A stretch of DNA of 64,000 nt, taken from positions 62,001-126,000 of the forward strand of contig CACYXD010000006.1 in assembly GCA_902778255.1 (NCBI GenBank), given 5' to 3'. Below the pieces are notes generated by a model. That model made no database searches, was not told where the DNA came from, and saw nothing but the letters and a program-made list of their open reading frames with translations. The translations under genes were made by a program, and so were the position numbers. This DNA comes from an uncultured Prevotellaceae bacterium. GTDB lineage: Bacteria > Bacteroidota > Bacteroidia > Bacteroidales > Bacteroidaceae. This document shows, in pieces, positions 16,888-24,766 of the stretch. Numbering within the stretch: the stretch's first letter is position 1; every line of letters starts with the position of its first letter.

Positions 16888-18018
16888 TTATTGATTGTAT
16901 TTCGCAGGAATTTGGATTCCATTTTTTTCGAAAGCCTCTCTTAGCACCTTGAAGAAAGCCTCAATATCAGGTGTGTCAATAGTACCGAGGGCACATAGGC
17001 GGAAAGTGTTGGTAGTGGAGATCTTACCAGGATAAATGGTAAAGCCATGTTCATAACAATAGTCGTGCACGCGTTCAAAGTTCCAGTTAGCATCGTCTGG
17101 ATAAAGCACGCTGGCCACCAGTCCAGACTGGATGTCGCGACGAATCACCTCACGCAGTCCCATATCAGCCAGTCCTTGATGGATGGCTTCTATAACACGA
17201 TGGTGACGGGCAAACTTTTCCGTCTCGCCCACTTCAAAATATTCCTTCAGGGCCTGCATCGTAGCATAGATGGTCTGCACAGGAGGCGTGAAGTGCATCT
17301 CACCGGTACGCTCAAAAAAATCGTATTGCAGATAAAGGTTGCAATAGTACGAACGCTTGGGATAGTCTTTGCTCTTACGGATCTCAGCCTCGTTGCCGAT
17401 AATAAATGACAAGCCGGTCATGGCCATCAATCCCTTTTGGGCAGAAGCCATACAGAAGTCCACATTGTCCTGCACCATATCGAATGGTATCATGCCTAGC
17501 GATGAGGTGGTATCGACCACGAAGATAGCACCATGTTGATGCGCCAATGCACCAATTTCACGGATTGGGTTCAATATGCCAGTGCCTGTCTCGTGATGAG
17601 TGGTATAGACAATAGCAACATCAGGGTTTTCATCCAATGCCTTTTTCACTTGGCCAAGGTCTGGCTGGTCAAATACCGATGATTTCAAATCAATGTATGG
17701 CAGACCGTAGTACTGGCATACCTCTACAGCTCGACTGCTATAGGCACCATTGTTGACCACCAACACCTTCTTGCCTTCAGGTAGCAGTGAGTTCAGACAG
17801 ATGTCAATGTTGATAGTGCCTGAACCGCAGAACAGCACTGAAGTGAATTTCTCTGCAGGGGCATGAGCCACGCGCAACAAATCGGCACGCAATTGTTTCA
17901 TCATACCAGCAAACTCCTTTTCACGCGGACAAATGTCAGGCACTACTTGTGCCATTTTCACTGTATCAGTAGTAGTAGCTGGTCCTGGGTTCAACAGGAC
18001 GTTTCTCTTGATCTTCAT
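16888..18018 (-). CDS. aepZ: 2-aminoethylphosphonate-pyruvate transaminase
   Basis: A 376-residue class V PLP aminotransferase of PhnW/AepZ type. It starts with the LLNPGPATT motif, has the FCGSGTINID phosphate loop, VVDTTSSLG with the cofactor aspartate, and the PLP lysine in ASAQKGLMAMTG. In the biosynthetic direction the enzyme aminates phosphonoacetaldehyde to 2-aminoethylphosphonate. Position after aepX, aepY and a cytidylyltransferase makes the biosynthetic role clear, as in the aep genes of Bacteroides fragilis capsule loci. Its start overlaps the pntC-like stop by four bases. Confidence 0.9.
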   Translation of the reverse strand: MKIKRNVLLNPGPATTTDTVKMAQVVPDICPREKEFAGMMKQLRADLLRVAHAPAEKFTSVLFCGSGTINIDICLNSLLPEGKKVLVVNNGAYSSRAVEVCQYYGLPYIDLKSSVFDQPDLGQVKKALDENPDVAIVYTTHHETGTGILNPIREIGALAHQHGAIFVVDTTSSLGMIPFDMVQDNVDFCMASAQKGLMAMTGLSFIIGNEAEIRKSKDYPKRSYYCNLYLQYDFFERTGEMHFTPPVQTIYATMQALKEYFEVGETEKFARHHRVIEAIHQGLADMGLREVIRRDIQSGLVASVLYPDDANWNFERVHDYCYEHGFTIYPGKISTTNTFRLCALGTIDTPDIEAFFKVLREAFEKNGIQIPAKYNQ

Positions 18019-18734
18019 AAGTATTTGATGATGTTTTCTTCTGCAAAAGTTAAATCGTCGATATCGTCAATCTCGTACCATTTCAGCCCGTTTTCGCAGA
18101 GCACGTAGACAGGCTGAATGTGCTGCGACATATATAGCAGTTCGTATTCATATCCCAGTTTGGGCTGCTGGGCTACTTTCTGCTGATAGTCGGCACACAT
18201 CTTCTGGTAGAAATCAGCTGACAGTTTATGGATGCCAACCAGTTCACCTTTATAATGCAGTTCTTCTTTATTGACCGAACAATTGGTTAAATTGCCCTTT
18301 TCATCGCTCTCTACATAGTATTGGTCCTGAAATTTGGTGACTGGGGTTATCAGCATCACATCAGGATGGGGGCATGTCTGGAGGGCCGTAATAGCACGGC
18401 GTTCAAATACCAGGTCACTCTCAAGCAACAAGAAATCCTCATTGCCAATCATCTCCCGGCAATTGTACAGTGTGTACATACTATTCGTCTCGGCATAGCG
18501 CGGACTGAAGCAGCACTCTATCTGTGGATATAGCTTAGCCAACTCCTCATAAGCCTCACGCAGATATCCCGTACCTATTATGATACGCTCAATACCGCAA
18601 CTGATAAGCGTCTCAACAGAACGTACCACCATTGCCTTTCCTCCGGCTTCGATGAAACCTTTAGGACGCTCCTCTGTCATGCTGCCAAAACGGGTACCCA
18701 TACCCGCTGCCATTATTACTGCTGTTTTAATCAT
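18015..18734 (-). CDS. pntC: Nucleotidyltransferase, PntC-like phosphonate cytidylyltransferase
   Basis: A 239-residue single-domain GT-A-like nucleotidyltransferase. The nucleotide loop AAGMGTRFGSMTEERPKG is at the N-terminus, LLLESDLVFE carries the metal-binding aspartate, and the end has KWYEIDDIDDL, typical of LicC-like enzymes. In phosphonate operons such enzymes (PntC) make CMP-2-aminoethylphosphonate for transfer by LicD-type proteins. Its place between aepY and aepZ with four-base overlaps on both sides supports this over phosphocholine activation. I infer the substrate from context; the motif alone does not settle it. Confidence 0.85.
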   Translation of the reverse strand: MIKTAVIMAAGMGTRFGSMTEERPKGFIEAGGKAMVVRSVETLISCGIERIIIGTGYLREAYEELAKLYPQIECCFSPRYAETNSMYTLYNCREMIGNEDFLLLESDLVFERRAITALQTCPHPDVMLITPVTKFQDQYYVESDEKGNLTNCSVNKEELHYKGELVGIHKLSADFYQKMCADYQQKVAQQPKLGYEYELLYMSQHIQPVYVLCENGLKWYEIDDIDDLTFAEENIIKYL

Positions 18735-19843
18735 GCACCAAGCTCCTCCATGAATGCGTCTTTATTTTCAGTAGGTGTAGTGGTAGGACGCCCAAGGTCA
18801 TCGCGAGAGTCAATCTTCACGCGGAGTTCCAGAAGTACGGGGCCTTCCATATTCTCCAGTTGCTTCAGTGCTTCAATCATCTCCTGCTGAGTGGTAGCCC
18901 TAAATGCGTGCTGATAGCCACTGGCCTTTGCTATTGTAACGGCATCGAGTTCGTAACCGATGGTGGGCTGCCCCCCCACACTCTCGTGCGCATTATTATT
19001 AAAAAGGATATGGAAAAAGTTGGTGGGTTTCATACTGGCCACAATGCCCAGAGCACCAGTGTGCATGATGAAGGCACCATCGCCATCGAAACAAAAGATA
19101 CGACGCTGGGGTTTCTCCAATGCTATGCCTAGTGCGATGCTGCTGCTATGGCCCATGGAACCTACAGTGAGAAAATCATGTCCATGTCCCTGATGCTTAG
19201 CCTCGCGGTATTCGAAGAGTTCGCGTGACAGTTTTCCTGTGGTAGATACGATGACATCGTCGTTTTTTAGGTGGTCGACCACCAGTTTCATGGCATCTTC
19301 GCGACTCAGTGGGTTGTCATTGCTGCGCGCATTCTTCAATTTGTAACTGCCAAAGGTGCCCTTGCGAATCACGATGGCTGTAGGAGCTTTACGCTGTAAT
19401 GACAAAGCTACCTGCGTATTGATTTGGTTCACATCCTCAAGGATGACGTAGGGGATCTGCATGGCATCGAGCAGTGCCAGCGTGACCTCACCCTGCTTTA
19501 CGTGCTGAGGCTCATCATGAACACCAGGCTCACCGCGCCATCCAATCATGAGAACCATAGGGATACTGTACACCTTCTCGTCGGCCAGCGACAGCAGTGG
19601 GTTCACCGTATTGCCCAAGCCTGAGTTCTGCATATATACTAGCGCAGGTTTGCCTGTGGCCAGATAGTGGCCTGCGGCAATACCAATGGCATTACCTTCA
19701 TTGGCTGCGATGATATGTTTTTCGCGGGGTGCCGTGTCAGTAATGTAGGCACAGATATTCTTCAGAAGCGAGTCGGGCACGCCTGTAAACATGTCAATGC
19801 CACTTGCTATAAGTGCTTCGTAAGCGTCTTTTACGTCTATCAT
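18731..19843 (-). CDS. aepY: Phosphonopyruvate decarboxylase
   Basis: A 370-residue thiamine diphosphate enzyme that turns phosphonopyruvate into phosphonoacetaldehyde, the step that makes phosphonate synthesis irreversible. The N-terminal half begins DAYEALIASGIDMFTGVPDS, with the AANEGNAIGIAAGHYLATG loop containing the catalytic glutamate. The C-terminal half has the ThDP motif: FDGDGAFIMHTGAL then FNNNAHESVGGQPT. Both halves of the two-part domain are complete and length is normal for the family. It is coupled by four-base overlaps to aepX upstream and pntC downstream. Confidence 0.95.
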   Translation of the reverse strand: MIDVKDAYEALIASGIDMFTGVPDSLLKNICAYITDTAPREKHIIAANEGNAIGIAAGHYLATGKPALVYMQNSGLGNTVNPLLSLADEKVYSIPMVLMIGWRGEPGVHDEPQHVKQGEVTLALLDAMQIPYVILEDVNQINTQVALSLQRKAPTAIVIRKGTFGSYKLKNARSNDNPLSREDAMKLVVDHLKNDDVIVSTTGKLSRELFEYREAKHQGHGHDFLTVGSMGHSSSIALGIALEKPQRRIFCFDGDGAFIMHTGALGIVASMKPTNFFHILFNNNAHESVGGQPTIGYELDAVTIAKASGYQHAFRATTQQEMIEALKQLENMEGPVLLELRVKIDSRDDLGRPTTTPTENKDAFMEELGA

Positions 19844-21144
19844 TTTGTTCCAGGGATAAGTTCAAGAATCTGTTTGATGGGCATACACAGGTCGTTAGCA
19901 TCATAAGAGCGATGGTTCTCCAAAATGCTTGAGGCCACCTTAACCATAGCGGGATAGGCAGCACGCAGCATGTGGTTGGCATAAATGACAACCTTGATAC
20001 CCCACTGTGCCAACTCTTCTTCACGCAGATGGTTATAGGTCGTTGGTACTGCCACAATGGGAATGAAGGGGTGCTTCTCGTGGAAACGCTGACAGAACTC
20101 ACAAATATCCTCGCCAGTCTTTTCCTTAGAGTGAATCATAATACCATCGGCACCGCCCTGCTCTACGTATGCACAGCAGCGCTCCAATGCATCGTCAACG
20201 CTCTTGCCAGCGATGAGGCTTTCGCAACGGGCAATAATCATGAAGTCCTTGGTTATCTGAGCGTTCTTGCCTGCACGTATCTTCTCACAGAAATGCTCTA
20301 TAGAGTCCTGTGTCTGGATGGCATCGGTGCCGAAGAGCGAGTTTTTTTTCAGTCCCACCTTGTCCTCAATGATAACGGCAGATATTCCGTTTCGTTCCAA
20401 GGTGCGAACAGTAAAGACAAAATGTTCCAATTTGCCACCTGTGTCACCATCGTAGATAATAGGTTTCGTGGTGCACTCCAGTATGTTAGTCAGATCTTGC
20501 ATGCGGGTGGTCAGATCTACAGCCTCAATATCGGGTTTGCCTTTCGAGGTGGAGTCGGTTAGCGAACTGCTCCACATACCGTCGAAACTTTCTGTGTTCA
20601 GACCATTCTTCAATTCAAGGTTCTCACAGATAAGACCTGACAGACCATCGTGTACCTCAAGGATGCGTACCACCTTTTTGGCATCAATCAGGCGGCGGAG
20701 CGACTTCAGACGCACATCGGGAGTAGTACCGATTTTCTTGATTTCCTTGTCAAGCGAGGATGACTCGATGCCCTTGGTGTAAGGAATCTCGATGACCTCG
20801 CCCCCCCATTCCTTCATCACACTGATGGCTTCGGCACGCAGTTCCTGGTCGGGTCCTTGTTGCCAGTCATCGCCATGTATCATAAAGTTGGGTTTCAGAC
20901 GGCGCAGATTTTCAGCGTAGCTCCATTCGTCCTGTGGTACAACCATACTGACACCCTTGATGTTCTCGACCACGTTTTTGCGCTGTTCGTAGGTCAGATA
21001 GGGCAAACGCTTGTGCTGCGCAATGGCCTTATCGGTAAACAAACCGATAATCAGTTTGCCATGTTTGGCCCCCTCGTTAATGATGTTGATGAGGCCAGGA
21101 TGCATGATGTCAGCAATCATGCCGAGGTAAACGGTCTTGTCCAT
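19840..21144 (-). CDS. aepX: Phosphoenolpyruvate mutase with degenerate N-terminal cytidylyltransferase-like domain
   Basis: A 434-residue protein. The C-terminal part (about 145-434) is PEP mutase: the diagnostic EDKVGLKKNS is at 260-269, with DGMWSSSLTDS upstream as the substrate loop. It catalyses the PEP to phosphonopyruvate rearrangement, making the C-P bond. Residues 1-135 resemble a cytidylyltransferase, but the HxGH motif is H-P-G-L (15-18) and RTxGISST is reduced to KGIESSS (124-130), so this domain is probably not a normal nucleotidyltransferase. It is first in the operon aepX-aepY-pntC-aepZ-glf. Confidence 0.95.
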   Translation of the reverse strand: MDKTVYLGMIADIMHPGLINIINEGAKHGKLIIGLFTDKAIAQHKRLPYLTYEQRKNVVENIKGVSMVVPQDEWSYAENLRRLKPNFMIHGDDWQQGPDQELRAEAISVMKEWGGEVIEIPYTKGIESSSLDKEIKKIGTTPDVRLKSLRRLIDAKKVVRILEVHDGLSGLICENLELKNGLNTESFDGMWSSSLTDSTSKGKPDIEAVDLTTRMQDLTNILECTTKPIIYDGDTGGKLEHFVFTVRTLERNGISAVIIEDKVGLKKNSLFGTDAIQTQDSIEHFCEKIRAGKNAQITKDFMIIARCESLIAGKSVDDALERCCAYVEQGGADGIMIHSKEKTGEDICEFCQRFHEKHPFIPIVAVPTTYNHLREEELAQWGIKVVIYANHMLRAAYPAMVKVASSILENHRSYDANDLCMPIKQILELIPGTK

Positions 21145-21169
21145 AGTATGTTTAAATATTAATTACATG

Positions 21170-21177
21170 CAAAGGTA
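21170..21177 (-). promoter_or_regulatory. -7 box of the aep-glf operon
   Basis: TACCTTTG on the minus strand, 25 bases before the aepX start. A convincing -33 element at the usual spacing was not seen. Confidence 0.5.
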
Positions 21178-21245
21178 CATATTTTTTTTAAATCAGACGA
21201 TATTTTCCTTATATTATTAATATAAGAACGTCTTATGATAAAGAA

Positions 21246-21280
21246 AAAGCATCGGTTCTCTGTTGAAAAACCGATGCTTT
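21246..21280 (-). terminator. rplS intrinsic terminator
   Basis: A perfect 12-base stem (AAAGCATCGGTT with its complement) and an 11-base loop, followed on the minus strand by a T-rich run (TTTCTTTATC). It lies 18 bases after the rplS stop. Confidence 0.85.
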
Positions 21281-21298
21281 ATCTTCGAAGGGGAAAAA

Positions 21299-21664
21299 TT
21301 AGTCTTCCACTTTGATGGCGGCGCGCTTCTCCTTGATGCGGGCTGCCTTACCGGTGAGCTTGCGCAGATAGTACAGCTTAGCACGACGAACCTTACCAAC
21401 TTTGTTCACCTCGATAGAGTCGATGTTGGGTGACTCGATGGGGAAGATACGCTCCACACCAACGGTGCCAGACATCTTGCGAACAGTGAAACGCTTCTTC
21501 TCACCATGGCCTACGATCTTGATCACAACACCACGATAGAGCTGAATGCGCTCCTTGGTACCCTCGATAATTTTGTAAGCGACAGTAATCGTATCACCAG
21601 CCTTGAAGGTGGGATGCTGCTTGCCGGTTGCAAATGCTTCTTCAGCAACTTTAATTAAATCCAT
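21299..21664 (-). CDS. rplS: 50S ribosomal protein L19
   Basis: A 121-residue L19 with the family pattern: [55 protein letters not shown] and [21 protein letters not shown]19 sits at the 30S-50S interface. The start ATG 21664 ([11 protein letters not shown]) gives the usual N-terminus; the open frame 12 codons upstream lies in the leader. It is a single-gene unit with its own promoter at 21759-21803 and an intrinsic terminator, so the leader is about 90 bases long. Confidence 0.97.
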   Translation of the reverse strand: MDLIKVAEEAFATGKQHPTFKAGDTITVAYKIIEGTKERIQLYRGVVIKIVGHGEKKRFTVRKMSGTVGVERIFPIESPNIDSIEVNKVGKVRRAKLYYLRKLTGKAARIKEKRAAIKVED

Positions 21665-21758
21665 TTTCTTTTGATAATTAAATTTGTTGTATCGTTCCAA
21701 CGCAACATAACAGGCAACTCTCCTATCTTCCTGCCAGCGATTACGCGGAAAGCGGGTG

Positions 21759-21803
21759 CAAAGGTACTGCTAAAAAATGAAAAATGAGAGATGAGGGATG
21801 AGA
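21759..21803 (-). promoter_or_regulatory. rplS promoter: -7 box with four-unit 7-base array upstream
   Basis: On the minus strand the -7 box TACCTTTG (21759-21766) is followed by CACCCGCTT. Upstream, nine bases away, four heptads of YYTCATY type fill 21776-21803, where a -33 box should lie. The same layout occurs in front of the tRNA-Met and fba genes. Confidence 0.7.
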
Positions 21804-21866
21804 AATCGTATTGCTGTTAACGATTTTTAAGAATAAAAGTTGGGGTGTAAGTTGCAGACTGTGAAG

Positions 21867-21883
21867 TATTTTTGCTATTTTTG
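21867..21883 (+). promoter_or_regulatory. Tandem -7 boxes of the 5'-nucleotidase pair
   Basis: Two TATTTTTG boxes nine bases apart (21867-21874 and 21876-21883). The second has GTTG 21 bases upstream as a weak -33 match (21851-21854). It lies 22 bases before the ATG at 21905. Confidence 0.5.
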
Positions 21884-21904
21884 CAGAAAGAAAACGAACG
21901 TGCA

Positions 21905-22675
21905 ATGAAAAGATTTTTTCAATTATTGGCATGGCCAATGCTATTGTTACTGTTTGCTGCATGTACGTCTCACTATCAATTGAGTGATGTGAGTCGTACA
22001 CGGATATTAGTGGATAAATTGTATGACGTCAATCCTGATGCTGCAGCGCTCGACTTCCTGAAGCCTTATAAGCAGAAAGTGGACTCCCTGATGGGGCCAG
22101 TTGTAGGAAAGGTGGCTCACGACATGGAGGCAAAGCGGCCTGAGAGCGACCTTTCGAATCTGTTGCCAGACATCTTCATGCACATGGCACAATATTATCA
22201 TGAGACTCCCGATTTTGCTATCTATAACATGGGAGGTATCCGTGCCGCTCTGTCGAAAGGTGAGGTGACGTACGGTGATGTGCTTGATGTGGCTCCTTTC
22301 GAGAACAAGATTTGCTTTGTGTCGCTGAAGGGTAACAAGGTGATGGAACTCTTTGAACAGATTGCCAAGCGTGGAGGCGAGGGCGTGAGCCAGGGTGTTC
22401 ATTTGGAGATAACCAAGGATGGCAAACTTGTCTCAGCCCGTCTATACGGAAAGACGATTGACCCCGAGGCCAATTACCGTGTGACGACAATAGACTATCT
22501 GGCTCAGGGCAATGATGGACTGACCGCCTTTAAGAACGGAACTAACCTTAACTCGCCCAAGGATGACAAGAACAATGCACGTATAGTGATTCGTGACTAT
22601 TTCCAGGAGATGATGCTGAAAGGCGTGGTTGTTGATTCGAAGGTAGAGGGAAGAATTCTGATCGTTGAGAATTAA
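21905..22675 (+). CDS. 5'-nucleotidase C-terminal domain lipoprotein
   Basis: A 256-residue protein with a lipoprotein signal peptide (MKRFFQLLAW... LFAAC, lipid cysteine near residue 20). The rest matches the 5'-nucleotidase C-terminal (substrate-binding) domain: SNLLPDIF, FAIYNMGGIRAALSKGEVTYGDV, VAPFENKICFVSLKG and YLAQGNDGLTAFK. The catalytic metallophosphatase domain is encoded by the next gene 11 bases downstream, so a protein that is one chain in UshA is split here with domain order reversed. The start at ATG 21905 is chosen over an upstream TTG because it gives the signal peptide. Confidence 0.85.
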   Translation: MKRFFQLLAWPMLLLLFAACTSHYQLSDVSRTRILVDKLYDVNPDAAALDFLKPYKQKVDSLMGPVVGKVAHDMEAKRPESDLSNLLPDIFMHMAQYYHETPDFAIYNMGGIRAALSKGEVTYGDVLDVAPFENKICFVSLKGNKVMELFEQIAKRGGEGVSQGVHLEITKDGKLVSARLYGKTIDPEANYRVTTIDYLAQGNDGLTAFKNGTNLNSPKDDKNNARIVIRDYFQEMMLKGVVVDSKVEGRILIVEN

Positions 22676-22686
22676 ACATTGAACAG

Positions 22687-23529
22687 ATGAAAAAGTTTGT
22701 ATTTGTCATAGTATTGATATTGGCAACGGTGAGTGCCAGTGGCAAGGGACCGAAGAAAATTACCATACTGCATACCAGTGATACTCATTCTTGTATTCTG
22801 CCGTTGAACGAGAACCTGGCAGACAGAAATGTAGCAGGGCGTGGCGGATTTATCCGTCGTATCAGTATGTTGAAGCAGGAGCGACAGAAAGATCCCAGTC
22901 TGTTGCTGTTTGACTGTGGTGACTTCTCACAGGGATCCAGCTTTTATACGATGTTCCAAGGCGATGTGGAAGTAGGGTTGATGAATCAGATGCACTATGA
23001 TGCTGTGACCATTGGTAATCATGAATTTGACTTCGGCTTGGAAAATATGATACGCCTCTTCAAGACAGCCAATTTCCTCGTGGTATGTTCCAACTACGAC
23101 TTTGCTGATACGCAACTAAAGGACATCGTGAAACCCTATATCGTTTTGAAACGCAAGGGTGTGAAAATCGGCGTCTTTGCCCTTTGTCCACCGCTGGAGG
23201 GTCTGGTATCCACCAAAAACTACGGTCCGTTGAAGTTCCTCGATCCCGTGGAGGTGACCAACGAGATGGTTGATGTACTGAGAAATCAGAAGAAGTGCGA
23301 TGTCGTCATCTGTTTGAGTCATCTTGGATGGGAGTCTTCAGAATATTCCGATAACGATGTCATCAAGCAAACGCAGGGAATAGACCTCGTATTGGGCGGA
23401 CATACGCATACCTATCTCGAGACTTTAGGCTACGAGACCGACAAGATGGGCAAGCAGGTACCCGTTGACCATGAAGGCAAGCATGGCGCCTATGTAGGGA
23501 AGATAGAATTGACATTTGATAAGAAATAG
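22687..23529 (+). CDS. Metallophosphatase domain of split 5'-nucleotidase
   Basis: A 280-residue exported metallophosphatase. A signal peptide (MKKFVFVIVLILATVSASG) precedes the metal-binding blocks ILHTSDTHSCI, FDCGDFSQGS, TIGNHEFDFG, CLSHLGWES and LGGHTHTYLE, all complete. With the preceding lipoprotein it would form the two halves of a periplasmic UshA-like nucleotidase that dephosphorylates nucleotides or UDP-sugars. Only this half has catalytic metal ligands. The gene is followed by an intrinsic terminator. Confidence 0.9.
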   Translation: MKKFVFVIVLILATVSASGKGPKKITILHTSDTHSCILPLNENLADRNVAGRGGFIRRISMLKQERQKDPSLLLFDCGDFSQGSSFYTMFQGDVEVGLMNQMHYDAVTIGNHEFDFGLENMIRLFKTANFLVVCSNYDFADTQLKDIVKPYIVLKRKGVKIGVFALCPPLEGLVSTKNYGPLKFLDPVEVTNEMVDVLRNQKKCDVVICLSHLGWESSEYSDNDVIKQTQGIDLVLGGHTHTYLETLGYETDKMGKQVPVDHEGKHGAYVGKIELTFDKK

Positions 23530-23554
23530 GAATAGATAAGGGACCATACAAAAG

Positions 23555-23586
23555 CAGAGGGCACATCCATCGTGATGTGCCCTCTG
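23555..23586 (+). terminator. Intrinsic terminator after the nucleotidase pair
   Basis: A perfect 13-base stem (CAGAGGGCACATC and complement) with six-base loop, followed by a T-rich stretch on the plus strand. As the ferredoxin gene converges from the other side 28 bases on, it may serve both. Confidence 0.75.
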
Positions 23587-23613
23587 TTAGTTGTTTATTA
23601 GACTAATGTGAAA

Positions 23614-23784
23614 TTAGCCCAGACTGATTGCCTCTGAAGGACAAACGCTAGCGCAAGTGCCGCACTCGGTGCAAGCATCAGCATCGATTACATACTTATC
23701 TGCACCCTCTGAGATAGCCTCTACGGGGCACTCACCCTGACATGTACCACAAGAGATACAATCGTCACCAATTACATATGCCAT
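23614..23784 (-). CDS. Small 2[4Fe-4S] ferredoxin
   Basis: A 56-residue protein, too short for common length cut-offs. It has two CxxCxxxC...CP cluster motifs: CISCGTCQGECP near the N-terminus and CTECGTCASVCP near the C-terminus, which is the clostridial 2[4Fe-4S] ferredoxin plan. It carries low-potential electrons, for example to pyruvate:ferredoxin oxidoreductase or hydrogenase, in an anaerobe. It is a single-gene unit with its own promoter (23829-23860) and stops before the shared hairpin at 23555-23586. Confidence 0.95.
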   Translation of the reverse strand: MAYVIGDDCISCGTCQGECPVEAISEGADKYVIDADACTECGTCASVCPSEAISLG

Positions 23785-23828
23785 AATTCTAATAATATTA
23801 AAATAGTTAATACTTAAATTTTGTGATG

Positions 23829-23860
23829 CAAAGATACGAAGTTTTTTAGTTACCTACCAA
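23829..23860 (-). promoter_or_regulatory. Ferredoxin promoter
   Basis: On the minus strand TTGG (23857-23860, one mismatch to TTTG), 20-base spacer, then TATCTTTG (23829-23836). It is 44 bases upstream of the ferredoxin ATG. Confidence 0.7.
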
Positions 23861-23952
23861 CTTTTTGGTATTTATTTTTGCTATTTATACAAAGTCGAAA
23901 TAGGTTCGTATATAATATCCAGCCGAAAATGCCGTTATTATCATAGTAGTAG

Positions 23953-24684
23953 ATGAAAAGAATAGTTGTATCAGTAGCATTGGCCTTAGTGGCATTGGTG
24001 TCATCGGCACAGATGCGGAAGGTGCAGAACAAGCCATATATTGACTTGCGTCCTTTGCATTTTGGTATTAGTTTGGGCATGAACCTGCAGGATGCGGAGT
24101 TTCGGAACATTGGACCGCAGGTGATGGACGACGGTACCACGCGTACGATAGTCTGTGATCAGGATATATGGAATCCGGGGTTCAGTGTGGGCGTCTTAGG
24201 TGATTTGCGTCTGAGCGACAATTTCAACCTTAGGGTTTCGCCAACCTTACATTTTGGTTCGAAGCGCCTCACCTTCCTTGATTTTGACAACTTGAATGAT
24301 GCCGGACAGCCAGTTCATTCCACTCAGGATTTGAAGAGTTCTTATCTAGCCGTGCCTTTCGACCTGAAGTTTTCGGCACCGCGTTTCAATAACTACCGCC
24401 CCTATGTTGTTGGCGGCTTTAGTCCGATGATCAACTTGGCAGGTAAGGACCAGGAATATGTGGCATTAAAGCGTTTTGACGGGGTAATTAACGTGGGACT
24501 AGGCTGTGACTTCTATTTGCCTTTTTTCAAGCTTATACCAGAAATCAAATTCTGTTATGGGTTGACGAATACACTGAACAAGGATCATGCTGGTGAGTTA
24601 GAGAATGCGGCAAGCATACCTTTTGCCAAGTGTATTGATGATTGCCGAACGAAAATGTTCATCTTCACCTTGTACTTTGAATAA
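23953..24684 (+). CDS. porT: PorT-like outer-membrane beta-barrel protein
   Basis: A 243-residue protein with signal peptide (MKRIVVSVALALVALVSSAQ) and a barrel of alternating strands, including LHFGISLGMNLQDAEF, NFNLRVSPTLHFGSKRL, YLAVPFDLKFSA and the aromatic C-terminus MFIFTLYFE. These features fit PorT/SprT, a small outer-membrane barrel needed for type IX secretion in Porphyromonas. The assignment to PorT rather than a general porin-like barrel rests on overall pattern and length. If right, the genome has a type IX system, which would serve the exported protein at 44881. A terminator follows at 24688. Confidence 0.72.
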   Translation: MKRIVVSVALALVALVSSAQMRKVQNKPYIDLRPLHFGISLGMNLQDAEFRNIGPQVMDDGTTRTIVCDQDIWNPGFSVGVLGDLRLSDNFNLRVSPTLHFGSKRLTFLDFDNLNDAGQPVHSTQDLKSSYLAVPFDLKFSAPRFNNYRPYVVGGFSPMINLAGKDQEYVALKRFDGVINVGLGCDFYLPFFKLIPEIKFCYGLTNTLNKDHAGELENAASIPFAKCIDDCRTKMFIFTLYFE

Positions 24685-24687
24685 ATA

Positions 24688-24725
24688 ATGTCCACAATCT
24701 CTTTCGAGGCTGTGGACATCTTTTT
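24688..24725 (+). terminator. Intrinsic terminator after porT
   Basis: Nine-base stem ATGTCCACA/TGTGGACAT with inner CTC-GAG pairing and CTTTTTC after it on the plus strand. The TPR gene converges from 24767. Confidence 0.75.
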
Positions 24726-24766
24726 CTTTATTGATACTCGGCGTAGCCGAAACCTTATAATTCTTA

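Noticed and set aside
1-21144. Complete capsule or O-antigen polymerisation locus
   Set aside because: No Wzx, Wzy, Wzz, ABC exporter or initiating sugar-phosphate transferase is visible within the window, so a full locus cannot be claimed.
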